64,000 bases of DNA from Opitutaceae bacterium (GTDB lineage: Bacteria; Verrucomicrobiota; Verrucomicrobiia; Opitutales; Opitutaceae), in assembly GCA_019634615.1 (NCBI GenBank), contig JAHCAZ010000010.1:50412-114411 (forward strand), written 5' to 3'. Made by a program: the position numbers and the translations under genes. Below the pieces are notes generated by a model, which ran no database searches, had not been told where the DNA came from, and saw nothing but the letters and a program-made list of their open reading frames with translations. Position 1 is the first letter of the stretch. Each line of letters starts with the position of its first letter. This document shows positions 53,029 to 62,031 of this stretch, piece by piece.

Positions 53029-55815
53029 TCAGAACTTACGCGCCACCTCGATGAACGGCATCCGTCCCCGCGGGTCGTGGTAGCTCGGGCTGTAGCCGCT
53101 CGAGTTGACCGGGTAGAGCGGCGGCGGCTCGTCGAACACGTTGTTGACGCCCACGCGCACGCGGAGGCCCGCGAGCGGGCCGTCGCGGAAGGCGTAGCCG
53201 AGGCTCGCGTTGGTGACCCAGTATTCGCCGACGACGAACCGCTCGCCGCCGCTGGTGTACGCGGTGGGCGCGAGGAAATCGCCGGTGGCGAGCTGGAACA
53301 CGCTGGCGGACCATTGGCGGTGGGACCAGGAGACGCCGGCGGAGGCCTTGAGGCGGGGATTGCCGTTGTTGCGGATGAGCTCGGTCACGTTGCCCTTGGC
53401 GTCGATGCTGCGCAGGACGGAGGTGTAGCTCACGGTGCCGGTGAACTTGAACCGGCCGAACGCCGTCCGCGGGGTGCGGTAGTTCACGAAGACATCCGTG
53501 CCCTCGACCTCGCGCAGGCTGAGGTTCTGGTAGGTGCCGAGCACCTCGACGAGCACGCCGGGGATGCCGGCGGCGATGTCGGCCGCGGTGCGGGCCTCGC
53601 GGATCACGCGCGGGTTGGCGCCGCCGCCCGCGGCCCAGAGCTGCGCGTCGAGGTTCAATTCGTCGACGGCGCTGGAGTTGTCGATCTGGTTGAACTGCCG
53701 GATTCGGTAGAAGTCCGCGCCGACGGACAGCCCCGTGACCGCGGGCACGTCGGCCACGAAGCCGTAGTTCCACGACTCGGAGTTCTCCGGCGCCAGGTCC
53801 GGGTTGCCGCCGGTGACGACGCGCTTGGAGACGCTCGACGCGGAGTCGGGCTGGCCGGGCCGGGCCGGGTCGACGATGCCGGTGTTGCGGCGGCCGATGG
53901 CGGGCGTGTACAGCTCGACGACCGTCGGCGCGCGGAAGCCCTCGTTGTACGAGGCGCGCAGCAGGAGCCAGCCGGCCGGGCGCCAGGAGAGGCCGGCCCC
54001 GGGCTTGGTCGCGGAGAACCTGGTGTAGCGCTCGTGGCGGCCGGCCAGGCGCAGCTCGAGGGCATGGAGGAGCGGGCGCCGGTTGGGCTGGCCGACCAGC
54101 GGCACGAGCACCTCGGCGAAGACCGCCTGGACGTTGCGCGACGCGTCGACGTCGATCTGCTCCGACTGTGCGATCACGTCGTCGGCGAGACCGTACGGGT
54201 CGTTGCGCTGCCGCATGGCCTCGCGGCGGTGCTCGCCGCCGACGGCCAGCGCGAGGGCGCCGCCGGGGAGGTCGCAGAGTTCGCCCGAGGCGCGGACATC
54301 GAAGGAGGTCAGCGTGCCGATGCCGCGGTCCCAGATGTCGATGGCGAAGTTGCGCCAGACGGACTCGGGGTTGTTGCCGGGCGGGGCGAAGGGATTGTAG
54401 GCCGCCGGGGTGTTGAGCGCGAGCTGCTGGGCGAGGAGGCTCTGCGCGATGTAGCCGTGGTTCACCTGGTAGGTCTCGCCGCGCATGTGCAGGGCGGCGG
54501 TCTCCCAGGTCCAGCCGCGGCCCGGCACCTGGCCGCGGAGGCCGGCCAGCAGGCGGTAGCTGTCGGACTCGGTGTCGTAGGACCGCGCCCCCAGCTCGGG
54601 CACGCGGAAGTTGCGGATGAGGACGTTGCGCGGCGTGGCGACGCCGGAGTTCACGCCGACCGGGTTGTAGTAGTTCGTCTTCGGGACGACGACGCCGTCG
54701 GTGCCGGAGGAGATCGGCGAGGCGTCGAACAGGCCGGAGGACTCCGACTCGTACCAGGAGAACTCGCCGAACCCGGTCAGGTTCTCGGCGAGGCGGTGCT
54801 CGAGGGCGCCGAAGAGATTGTGCCGCGTGATCGCGGGCAGCAGCTGCGTGCCGGCCTGCGAGTTGTAGAAGCCGGTGGGCCCGGCGCCGGCCGTGCGCAC
54901 GCCCGTGACGGGGTCGTAGTGGAACTGGCCGTTCGACGCCGTGATGCCGGGGACCGCGACCGAGGCACCGGTGTCGGTGACCGCGGTGAAGCGGCCGTAG
55001 GGGCTGGAGCTGTTCAGGTTGTTGAAATTGCTGTTGGTGTTGAACGGCGCCCCGACGAGCGGGCGCTTGTCGGCGTTGGCGGCGTAGTCGCGTTCGGTCG
55101 CCATCAGGAGGTCGCGGTGAAAGTAGCTGTACACGAGCGTGAGGTGCGAACGGCCGCCGTTGAAGCTGCGGCCGCCGGCGAGGTTGGCGGTCGTTTCACG
55201 CGGGCTGCCGCCGTCGGCCGCGAACGCATGGCGGGCGCTCACGTCGAAGCGCTGGTAGTTGCGGCCGAGGATGGTGTTCACGACGCCGCCGATCGCGTCG
55301 GAGCCATAGACCGCCGAGGCGCCGTCGCGCAGCACCTCCACCTGCTGGACCGCGGCGAAGGGGATGGCGTTGACGTTGACGAACTGCACGGGCGGCGTGC
55401 CGGGCGTGACGCCGTACGCGGAGAGGCGGCGCCCGTTGAGCAGGACGAGGGTCCGGCCGGCACCGAGGTTGCGCAGGTTGATGGTCGAGACATCGCCGCG
55501 GGCGTCGTTCGGGCCGGTGGCGGTCTCGTTGATGCTCACGTTGGTCGAGACGGTGAGGGTCTCCACCAGCTGGGCCATGGTGCTGGCGCCGGTGACCGCG
55601 ATGTCGTCGGCCGTGATCACGGTGACGGGCAGCGTCTTCTCGGTGTCCACGCCGGCGATGTTCGAGCCCGTGACGGCCATGGCCTCGAGCTGCACGACCT
55701 CATTCGTCGCGGGGTTGCGGGGAGTTTCGGCGCCGGTGGCCGTCTGCGTTCGGCCGCTGGTGGCGGGCAAGGTAAGGAGGCCGGCGACGGCCAGGATCAA
55801 CAAGGGTCTGGTCAT
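53029..55815 (-). CDS. TonB-dependent receptor, peptide-type candidate
   Basis: A 928-residue outer-membrane receptor with signal peptide (LLILAVAGLLTLPATS). The plug has VVQLEAMAVTGSNI (TonB-box region), LRNLGAGRTLVLLNGRRLS, and VEVLRDGASAVYGSDAIGGVVN. The barrel ends MPFIEVARKF with terminal Phe. The repeated GRRLS/GSDAIGG pattern is that of the iron-siderophore/peptide-type receptors with large barrels. Between a zinc carboxypeptidase and gamma-glutamyltransferase, it is best read as a peptide or modified-peptide importer. Start chosen at ATG 55815 before the signal peptide. The 152-bp gap upstream shows no clear regulatory element. Confidence 0.9.
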   Translation of the reverse strand: MTRPLLILAVAGLLTLPATSGRTQTATGAETPRNPATNEVVQLEAMAVTGSNIAGVDTEKTLPVTVITADDIAVTGASTMAQLVETLTVSTNVSINETATGPNDARGDVSTINLRNLGAGRTLVLLNGRRLSAYGVTPGTPPVQFVNVNAIPFAAVQQVEVLRDGASAVYGSDAIGGVVNTILGRNYQRFDVSARHAFAADGGSPRETTANLAGGRSFNGGRSHLTLVYSYFHRDLLMATERDYAANADKRPLVGAPFNTNSNFNNLNSSSPYGRFTAVTDTGASVAVPGITASNGQFHYDPVTGVRTAGAGPTGFYNSQAGTQLLPAITRHNLFGALEHRLAENLTGFGEFSWYESESSGLFDASPISSGTDGVVVPKTNYYNPVGVNSGVATPRNVLIRNFRVPELGARSYDTESDSYRLLAGLRGQVPGRGWTWETAALHMRGETYQVNHGYIAQSLLAQQLALNTPAAYNPFAPPGNNPESVWRNFAIDIWDRGIGTLTSFDVRASGELCDLPGGALALAVGGEHRREAMRQRNDPYGLADDVIAQSEQIDVDASRNVQAVFAEVLVPLVGQPNRRPLLHALELRLAGRHERYTRFSATKPGAGLSWRPAGWLLLRASYNEGFRAPTVVELYTPAIGRRNTGIVDPARPGQPDSASSVSKRVVTGGNPDLAPENSESWNYGFVADVPAVTGLSVGADFYRIRQFNQIDNSSAVDELNLDAQLWAAGGGANPRVIREARTAADIAAGIPGVLVEVLGTYQNLSLREVEGTDVFVNYRTPRTAFGRFKFTGTVSYTSVLRSIDAKGNVTELIRNNGNPRLKASAGVSWSHRQWSASVFQLATGDFLAPTAYTSGGERFVVGEYWVTNASLGYAFRDGPLAGLRVRVGVNNVFDEPPPLYPVNSSGYSPSYHDPRGRMPFIEVARKF

Positions 55816-55967
55816 GGTGTGGTGGTGTTCCCGACCGGCGCCGGCAGGTACCCGGCGGCGGTCCGAATGACTTTTGGCGGGCACGATGGCGCCCACCCCG
55901 GCGAGGGCAAGAGCGGGCGCTACCCAGTGATCGCCGCGGGGAAATTCCTCAGGACCGGCGGGCGCGG

Positions 55968-58577
55968 TCAATCGCCGTCGTCGGCCGCGACGGGCCGGAT
56001 GGCGCCGCCGAAGAAGATCGCGTTGAGGAACAGCCGGTTGCCGCCGTACCAGAAGCCGCGGAAATTCGTGTCATCAGCGAGCGCGACCACCGCGCCCCGG
56101 CCGCCGGGGAGCGCCACCGCCGCGGCGGAACCGGCGAGGGCCTGCCGGTTGGCCGCGGACACGTAGCCGCTGAGGAGCGGCGCCGCGGCGTACACGGCGG
56201 GCGTCTCGTAGGGCGACTTCGCCCGCTGCAGGATCTGGGTGTGCGTGCGGCACAGCGCCAGCCGGCCGCGGGTGAAACCGAAGCCGAGGGGATGCGTGGG
56301 ATCGACCGACACGGCCAAAATGGCGCCGGCCACGCGCTTCAGGGCCTCGCGCTCGGCGGCTTCGCCGTAGGGCTGGCGCGCGGCCTCCGGCGCCGGCGCG
56401 GCCTCGGCCGGCTTGAACTCCAGCGCCGCCAGCTCCTTCTTCGCGGCCCACGCCACGGCCCGACCCGAGAGGACAAGCGTGCCGCCCTGCCGCACCCAGG
56501 CCTTGAGCGCGGCAACGGTGGCGTCGCTGACGGTGTCGGCGTAATTGCCGTTGCCGAAGACGATGACGGTGTAGCGGCCGAGGTCGGCGCCGCCGAGCTG
56601 CGCCACGTCGAGGAGCGTGGGCGCGAGCCCGACGCGCTGGTCGAGCAGGTGCCAGGCGGCGCCGATCTCCTGCGGCTCCACGCCCGCGCCCGCGATGAGC
56701 GCCACCTTGGGCAGGGCCAGCGGCACGAACGACGAGCTGCCCAGGTCCACGCCGGCCGGGGTCAGCCCCGTGGCGCAGCCGTACACCGTGACGGCGTCCT
56801 CGCGCACGATGCGGTCGACGACCTCGCGGATCGCCCCGGCCTTGTCGGGCTGCAGGCCCACCGGCACGAGGATCGCACCGGGGGCGAACTGGGCCCGGGT
56901 GCCGTCGGCAGCCACCATTTCGATGGGTGCACCCGTCAATCCCTTCACGATGATGCCGGCCTGCTGCAGGCGCCGGAGCGCCCGGGGCGCGTAATAACCC
57001 TCCCAGTTGAAAAGATAGGCGTAGTCGCTGTGCCCGCCGACGAGCGCGCCCGTCGGGAACGCCGGGGCGCCGGCCGGCACGTCACCCGCCGCGGGCGCCT
57101 GCTCCAGGGCGGCGAAGGGCAGGTTGAACGCGTGCGGCAGGGTCCACGCCGACACGTCGTAGAAGGCATTGTCCTGAAACTCCGTGCGCTCGACGAACAT
57201 CTCGTGCAGCAGGCGGTACTGGGGCTGGTCCACGCGGACGACCCACGCGGCGCCGGGCTTGAAGGCGTGGCCGCCGGCCGTGACCTCCGCCGCGAGCGGG
57301 CGCACCTCGATGCGGTGGCGGGCGAGCAGGTCACGGAAGGCCCAGGCGCGCGCCGGGTCGCCATCGTCGCCAACGACGTAGGCCCGCACCCTCGACTGCG
57401 CGGCGAGCTCCGCGGTCGCGCGGGCGACGTCGCGCTGGAGGGCCTGCAGCTCGGGCCGCAGGGCGATGGCCGCCTCGAGGGAGCTGAAGGACGTCAGCAC
57501 CTGGTTGCGGATCGTGAAGGGAAAATCCAGCCGGCCGTTCGGCGTCTCCTGCGCATGGCCCCGCGAGCTCGCCTGCTCGAACAGGATGCCGATCGTGCCG
57601 TGGAGGTCCGGGTAGGTGGAGCCCTTGCCGGGATAGAAGTCGTCGAAGGCCTGCTCGCTGAAATAGAACACCCCGCGCCGATCGAGGGCCTGCTGGTGGA
57701 ACGCCGCGACCCGGTGCGTGAGCGCGACGACCTGGTCGGGGGCGCTGGGATTGTTCCGGCTCGGCACGCCGGGCTGGAAGAAGAAGGTCTGGTGCGAGCC
57801 CATCTCGTGGTGGTCGGTGAGCAGGTGCGGGCGCCAGCGGTGAAACAGCTCGGCGCGCGCCTGCGCCTCGGGGTGCACGAGCGGCAGCCAGTCGCGGTTC
57901 GGGTCGAACCAGTAGTGGTTGTAGCGGCCGCGGGGCCACGCCTCGTTGTGCTCGCGGTCCGCGGGGTCCGCCGACGGCGCGCTGAGCGAACGGTGCTGGT
58001 TGAACCACTGGGCGGCGCGGTCGCCGCCGTCCGGGTTGCGGTAGGCCTCGATGAGGATCACCGCCTGGCGCAGCATCGCCTCGACCGCGGGCCCGCGGGC
58101 CGCCGCCAGGTGGTAGGCGACAAGCACCATGGCGTTCACGCCGCTGGGCTCGTTGCCGTGGATGCTGTAGCCAAGGTTGACCACGACGGGCATGGATCCG
58201 GGGTCGGCCGGGGCCGGCTGCGCCGGGTCGGAAAGGGCGAGGTGCGCGCGCCGGATGTTCTCGAGATCCCGCTGGTGCTCGGGCGCGGTGATGGTGAGGA
58301 GGACGAGGGGCTTGCGCTCGTGGGTGCGGCCCATGATCTCGAACCTCACGCGCTCCGGGGCGGCGGCGGCCACGGCCTGGAGATACGCCGCCACCTGCTC
58401 GCTGTGCAGGTGCCACTCGCCCACCTGCCAGCCGAGGAACTGCTCCGGCGTCGGCACCTTCGGGTCATAGGCGGTGCCCGCCGGCAGGTAATAGTCGAGC
58501 GCCGGGGCGCCGCGCAGGACGGGAGTCAGCAGGCAGGCCGCGGCCAGGAACAACAGGAGGGATCGGCGGGAAAGCAT
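55968..58577 (-). CDS. Exported M14-family zinc carboxypeptidase
   Basis: An 869-residue protein with signal peptide (RSLLLFLAAACLLTPVLRG). The M14 domain has HGNEPSG with zinc ligands His140 and Glu143, a later His in LLTDHHEMGSHQTFFFQP, and the general-base Glu in GTIGILFEQASSRG. The C-terminal third (about 560-869) has a glutamine-amidotransferase-like fold that is common in long M14 proteins (YTVIVFGNGNYAD, GGTLVLSGRAVAW, ALADDTNFRGFWYGGNRLF). It would trim C-terminal residues of peptides in the periplasm. First gene of the peptidase/receptor/ggt operon. Confidence 0.9.
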   Translation of the reverse strand: MLSRRSLLLFLAAACLLTPVLRGAPALDYYLPAGTAYDPKVPTPEQFLGWQVGEWHLHSEQVAAYLQAVAAAAPERVRFEIMGRTHERKPLVLLTITAPEHQRDLENIRRAHLALSDPAQPAPADPGSMPVVVNLGYSIHGNEPSGVNAMVLVAYHLAAARGPAVEAMLRQAVILIEAYRNPDGGDRAAQWFNQHRSLSAPSADPADREHNEAWPRGRYNHYWFDPNRDWLPLVHPEAQARAELFHRWRPHLLTDHHEMGSHQTFFFQPGVPSRNNPSAPDQVVALTHRVAAFHQQALDRRGVFYFSEQAFDDFYPGKGSTYPDLHGTIGILFEQASSRGHAQETPNGRLDFPFTIRNQVLTSFSSLEAAIALRPELQALQRDVARATAELAAQSRVRAYVVGDDGDPARAWAFRDLLARHRIEVRPLAAEVTAGGHAFKPGAAWVVRVDQPQYRLLHEMFVERTEFQDNAFYDVSAWTLPHAFNLPFAALEQAPAAGDVPAGAPAFPTGALVGGHSDYAYLFNWEGYYAPRALRRLQQAGIIVKGLTGAPIEMVAADGTRAQFAPGAILVPVGLQPDKAGAIREVVDRIVREDAVTVYGCATGLTPAGVDLGSSSFVPLALPKVALIAGAGVEPQEIGAAWHLLDQRVGLAPTLLDVAQLGGADLGRYTVIVFGNGNYADTVSDATVAALKAWVRQGGTLVLSGRAVAWAAKKELAALEFKPAEAAPAPEAARQPYGEAAEREALKRVAGAILAVSVDPTHPLGFGFTRGRLALCRTHTQILQRAKSPYETPAVYAAAPLLSGYVSAANRQALAGSAAAVALPGGRGAVVALADDTNFRGFWYGGNRLFLNAIFFGGAIRPVAADDGD

Positions 58578-58628
58578 GGGCGCAGGAATGGGCGCCTTTC
58601 CCCGCCGCGCCAAACTCATTTCTCAGCC

Positions 58629-58805
58629 GGAACCAAGCAATTGAACCGCGAAGGACGCGAAGGAACGCGAAGAAATCCCCGATCCATTTTACAGGTAACA
58701 GAGGAAACAGAGATTCGGAGAGGATGCATTCCGCTCCGTTACCTGTAACCAAGGATTGAGCTTCGCGCCTCTTCGCGTCCTTGGCGGTTTCAACTGAATC
58801 GTTCC
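58629..58805. repeat. Family A palindromic element, copy 3
   Basis: A 177-bp palindrome with ends GGAACCAAGCAATTG / ...CTGAATCGTTCC, arms AACCGCGAAGGACGCGAAGG (58644 onward) and reverse complement to 58789, and the inner TTTTACAGGTAACAGAGG/CCGTTACCTGTAA pair. Left half matches copy 1 almost exactly (GAAATCCCCGATCCATTTTA); right half matches copy 2 in reverse. It fills most of the 340-bp gap between the M14 gene and the cytochrome gene. Confidence 0.88.
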
Positions 58806-58859
58806 GGTTTAAGCTGGCTCCACCTGACGCTAATACATCCCTTAAACCACGGATGGGGT

Positions 58860-58888
58860 TTGCCTTCTGTGATTCGGTGGCGTAGTTT
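58860..58888 (+). promoter_or_regulatory. Candidate sigma-70 promoter of the cytochrome gene
   Basis: TTGCCT (58860-58865), a 17-bp spacer, then TAGTTT (58883-58888), about 30 bp before the ATG at 58918. A strong AAGGAGG ribosome-binding site follows at about 58903-58909. Confidence 0.4.
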
Positions 58889-58917
58889 TTCTCCAACAAG
58901 GAAAGGAGGATTAGCCC

Positions 58918-59382
58918 ATGAAAAACTCCGTCATGCTTCCTGCCCAATTGCTGCCTGCGGTGGTCGCCGCCTGCCTGCTGCTCTCCGGTTGCTCCGACCC
59001 CAAATCGGCGAGCGGATTCCGCCTGCCGGACGGCGAGGTCGGCGCGGGGCGCGAGGCCTTCGTCCGCCTCAACTGCCACCAGTGCCACTCGGTCGCCGGC
59101 GACAGCCTGCCGAAGGGCCAACTGGCCGACGTGATCACCGTCCCGCTCGGCGGCGAGGTCGTCCGCGTCCGCACCTACGGGCAGCTGGTGACGTCGGTCA
59201 TCAACCCGCAGCACATCATCAACCCCGCCTACCGCGGCAAGTACACCGATCCCGCCGGCCGCTCGCTCATGCCGGACTACAACCAGACCATGACGGTCAG
59301 GGAGTTGGTGGACCTCGTGGCCTACCTGCAGTCCCGGTACAAGCTGAAGCCGCCGGAGCCGGCGTACCCGTTGGGGATGTAG
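58918..59382 (+). CDS. c-type cytochrome lipoprotein
   Basis: A 154-residue monoheme cytochrome c. The signal peptide ends in lipobox LLSGC with lipid-bearing Cys25; the heme motif is CHQCH (Cys53, Cys56, His57), and Met118 in SLMPDYN is the likely sixth ligand. It starts at 58918 after an unusually strong AAGGAGG site for this region. It should be tethered to a membrane facing the periplasm and could pass electrons from the nearby hydrogenase, but it is transcribed in the opposite direction, so that link is speculative. Confidence 0.88.
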   Translation: MKNSVMLPAQLLPAVVAACLLLSGCSDPKSASGFRLPDGEVGAGREAFVRLNCHQCHSVAGDSLPKGQLADVITVPLGGEVVRVRTYGQLVTSVINPQHIINPAYRGKYTDPAGRSLMPDYNQTMTVRELVDLVAYLQSRYKLKPPEPAYPLGM

Positions 59383-59390
59383 GGCACTGA

Positions 59391-59442
59391 ATCGTACTCG
59401 TACTCGTTCTCGGCCGGTTTCGAGAACGAGAAAAAGAACGAT
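59391..59442. repeat. Palindrome with iterated CGTACT motif
   Basis: ATCGTACTCGTACTCGTTCT (59391-59412) pairs imperfectly with CGAGAACGAGAAAAAGAACG (59421-59442). Each arm has repeated 6-nt units. It lies 8 bp after the cytochrome stop and may act as a terminator, but no T-run follows. Confidence 0.7.
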
Positions 59443-59512
59443 CCGGGCCCCCTCCACATCCGTGGAACAAACCCGCCCCCGCGGGCGTCACAAGCGCCAG
59501 CCCCCTCCCCCA

Positions 59513-60721
59513 ATGAAAACCCCGCTCGTCGCCTGCCTGAGCATGGCGTGCCTTGCCTTTGCGGACCCGGCAGTGGACCCGGAGTTCACCGAGCCGGAAC
59601 GCCTGACCCGTGAGGAAATCGAGACGCTGGTCGGCCCGATCGCCCTGTATCCCGACGCGCTCGTCGCCCTGATCCTGCCGGCCGCCACGCGCACCGCCGA
59701 CGTCGTTCTCGCCGCCCGCTTCCTGAACCAGGGCGGCGACCCCACGACGCTCGACGCGCAACCGTGGGAGGACAGCGTGCGCGCCCTCGCCCGCTACCCC
59801 GAGGTCATCAAGTACCTCGATGAGAACCTCGCCTGGACCCAGCGCCTCGGCGACTGCTTCATCGTGCAACCCGTCGAGGTCATGGACGCAATCCAGGCCG
59901 TGCGCCTCCGCGCCCGCCAGCGCGGGCTCCTCTCCGACACCGACGAGCAGACGGTCCTCGTCGAGGAGGGCGAGGTCCGCATCGTGCCCACCCGCTCGAC
60001 CGTGATCTACGTGCCGCGGTACAACGTCGATTACCTCTACGTCTCCGAGTACTGGAACGCGGGCCCCTTCCTCACCTTCGGCATCGGCTACGGCATCGGC
60101 ACGTGGCTCAGTTACGACTGCGACTGGCGACACCACCGCGTGCGGGTCGTGCACCGCCCGCCCGAGTGGACGCACCGGCCCGACTGGCGCAGCCGGCCCC
60201 ATTACCGCCAGATCGACCGCGAGCGGAACTGGCGCGACTGGAAGCCCGGGAAGCCGCACCGGCGCACGCATTACACCGACCAGCTGCCCCCCGGCGGTTA
60301 CCACGCGCCGAATTACGCTGGGACGCCGCCGCGCCCGCGTTACGATTCCCGGCCGGACCCCCGCCCGGGCGAGCGCACCCATCCGCAGCCGCGGCCGCGG
60401 ATCACGAACCGCGACGACGATCACCGCCGGCCGCATGACCGCGGCGACCGCCGGCCCGGCGGCGGCACATCGGCGCCCCGGCCCACCTCCACCACCCCAA
60501 GCCCGATCGTCCCGACCGGGCCGACGTCGGGCAACGTGTCGTTGTCGACGCCCCTCACCCCGCCGCCGGCCCGCCCGGTCGTGGCCGAGACCCGCAGTCA
60601 CCGCACCCGGGCCGAGCCGCCCGCCCCGCGTCACAGCGAGACGATCGACCGTTCGGACCAGCAGAAGGAAAGCCGCGACGATTCCAAGCCCGGGCGCAAG
60701 CAGGCGCACCGGTTCGAGTAG
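59513..60721 (+). CDS. DUF3300-domain exported protein
   Basis: A 402-residue protein with signal peptide (PLVACLSMACLAFADP). Residues ~25-200 are a DUF3300 domain: LVGPIALYPDALVALILPAAT, WEDSVRALARYPEVIKYL, MDAIQAVRLRARQRGLL and YVPRYNVDYLYV. The rest is a long low-complexity tail rich in Arg, Pro, His and Tyr (e.g. HRVRVVHRPPEWTHRPDWR), disordered and strongly basic. Function unknown; the family is found in the envelope. Start chosen for the signal peptide. Convergent with the Ni/Co-type transporter, 7 bp between stops. Confidence 0.82.
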   Translation: MKTPLVACLSMACLAFADPAVDPEFTEPERLTREEIETLVGPIALYPDALVALILPAATRTADVVLAARFLNQGGDPTTLDAQPWEDSVRALARYPEVIKYLDENLAWTQRLGDCFIVQPVEVMDAIQAVRLRARQRGLLSDTDEQTVLVEEGEVRIVPTRSTVIYVPRYNVDYLYVSEYWNAGPFLTFGIGYGIGTWLSYDCDWRHHRVRVVHRPPEWTHRPDWRSRPHYRQIDRERNWRDWKPGKPHRRTHYTDQLPPGGYHAPNYAGTPPRPRYDSRPDPRPGERTHPQPRPRITNRDDDHRRPHDRGDRRPGGGTSAPRPTSTTPSPIVPTGPTSGNVSLSTPLTPPPARPVVAETRSHRTRAEPPAPRHSETIDRSDQQKESRDDSKPGRKQAHRFE

Positions 60722-60728
60722 GGCGCGG

Positions 60729-61421
60729 TCAGAGTCCCAGCACCTGAATGGCGCCGCCGGACAGCGCGATCGTCGCGCCGGCGAGGACGTGGCTGTAGCG
60801 GGCGAGGCGGCCCGTCGGGAGCCGGGCGAGGCCGAAGCTCGCCGCGAGGACGATCGCGAGCATGGTCGCAATCGTGATCACCGAGAACGTGACCGCCACG
60901 AGCCACGCCCCGGCCCAGCCCGACGTGGCCGCGGGGTAGATGAAGAGCGGGATCAGCGGCTCGCAGGGACCGAAGACGAAGATCGCGAACAGGATCCACG
61001 GCGTGAGGCTCACCTCGGCGCCCGTGCGCGGGTCGTGCACGTGGTCCGAGGCGTGCAGCCGGATCAGGTGGTCATGCGTGTGCCCGTCCGGCCCCTTGCG
61101 GTTGAGCCGCCACAGGCCCCAGGCCGCGTAGAGCGCCCCGAAGACGATGAGCGCCCAGGCCGCGATCTCGCCGCGGAAGGACTCGATCCACTCGAGCCGC
61201 TCCAGGTTCGCCCCGATCGCATAGCCCACCATCCCGAGGAGCACGGAACTCAGCACGTGCCCAAGCCCGCACGCGAACGTGATCCACGCCGTCTTCGCGA
61301 CCGACCACCGCCGCGCCTTGGCCATGACGATGAACGGCACGTAATGATCCGGCCCGATCGCCGTGTGGATCAGCGCGATCGCCGCGGCGTTGACGGTGAG
61401 GAGGGCAAGGTCGGGGGACAT
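60729..61421 (-). CDS. Ni/Co-transporter-like (UreH/HupE/RcnA-type) membrane protein
   Basis: A 230-residue protein with about six membrane segments. The N-terminal HTAIGPDHYVPF has the His/Asp-His pattern of metal-transport proteins, and the middle loop is His-rich (HTHDHLIRLHASDHVHD). The second half has VFGPCEPLIPLF, seen in sulfite-exporter/UreH-like relatives. Its place after the hydrogenase protease gene favours nickel supply to the [NiFe] centre. It may be co-transcribed with the hydrogenase genes, though a palindrome separates them. Confidence 0.75.
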   Translation of the reverse strand: MSPDLALLTVNAAAIALIHTAIGPDHYVPFIVMAKARRWSVAKTAWITFACGLGHVLSSVLLGMVGYAIGANLERLEWIESFRGEIAAWALIVFGALYAAWGLWRLNRKGPDGHTHDHLIRLHASDHVHDPRTGAEVSLTPWILFAIFVFGPCEPLIPLFIYPAATSGWAGAWLVAVTFSVITIATMLAIVLAASFGLARLPTGRLARYSHVLAGATIALSGGAIQVLGL

Positions 61422-61430
61422 GGGGGGAAG

Positions 61431-61507
61431 GGGTGATAGGTGATGGGTGATGGGTGATGGGTGATGGACCTATGACCCATTACCTATGACCCATGACCTA
61501 TAACCCA
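61431..61507. repeat. Palindrome with iterated TGATGGG motif
   Basis: GGGTGATAGGTGATGGGTGA (61431-61467) is matched by CCTATGACCCATTACCTATG (61469-61507) in inverted, imperfect form. Units of 7 nt repeat in the left arm. It supplies the TAG stop of the hydrogenase protease gene at 61498-61500. Confidence 0.8.
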
Positions 61508-62031
61508 CCCGCCGGCGCCGCCAGTCGATGCGTCAACGCCACGACGGCGTTAACGACCTCCGGGATCGCGGCGGCCACTGCGGGCGAGAGCTCAAGGCTC
61601 ATCGGGTTCACCTCCTCGACCGAGATCGTGAAGAGGTGGATCTCCGGGAACTGGCCGAGGAGCGCCGCCGCGGCGAAAAGGTCGCGCAGGCCGAAGTCGT
61701 GGGCGGAGAGGCCGAGCGGGATGTTCGCCACGCAGGCCGGCCGCACGAGCGTGACCGTGCCGGCCGGTTGGCCGTCGCGGGTCGCGTCGATCATCACGAC
61801 CGCCGGTGCCCGGGCGATCGACTCGAGGAGGTTGATCCCGCCCGTGCCGCCGTCGAGCAGCTGCACCTTGGGCGGGAGCGCCTCGGTCTCGAGGGTGCGG
61901 AGGACGTGGATGCCCACGCCCTCGTCGCCCATGAGGATGTTGCCGACGCCGATGACGAGCACCTGGCACCGGTCCGTCTCGGCGATGGAGCCGGTGCCGC
62001 CGACGAGATCGAGGTCGGTCGCCTGGATCAT
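61498..62031 (-). CDS. hyaD: [NiFe]-hydrogenase maturation protease
   Basis: A 177-residue protease of the HyaD/HybD type that cuts the C-terminal tail of the large subunit after nickel insertion. VLVIGVGNILMGDEGVG carries the conserved Glu/Asp that probes nickel; DGGTGGINLL and LSAHDFGLRDLF hold the later His and Asp. Its start overlaps the cytochrome b stop (TCAT, 62028-62031). The 18-residue tail of the large subunit next door is its predicted substrate. Its 3' end was overrun by a palindromic repeat that now provides the stop. Confidence 0.9.
   Translation of the reverse strand: MIQATDLDLVGGTGSIAETDRCQVLVIGVGNILMGDEGVGIHVLRTLETEALPPKVQLLDGGTGGINLLESIARAPAVVMIDATRDGQPAGTVTLVRPACVANIPLGLSAHDFGLRDLFAAAALLGQFPEIHLFTISVEEVNPMSLELSPAVAAAIPEVVNAVVALTHRLAAPAGGL

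Noticed and set aside
55816..55967. Riboswitch in front of the second TonB receptor
   Set aside because: I found no cobalamin, TPP or other conserved core; the gap is simply GC-rich and inside an operon.
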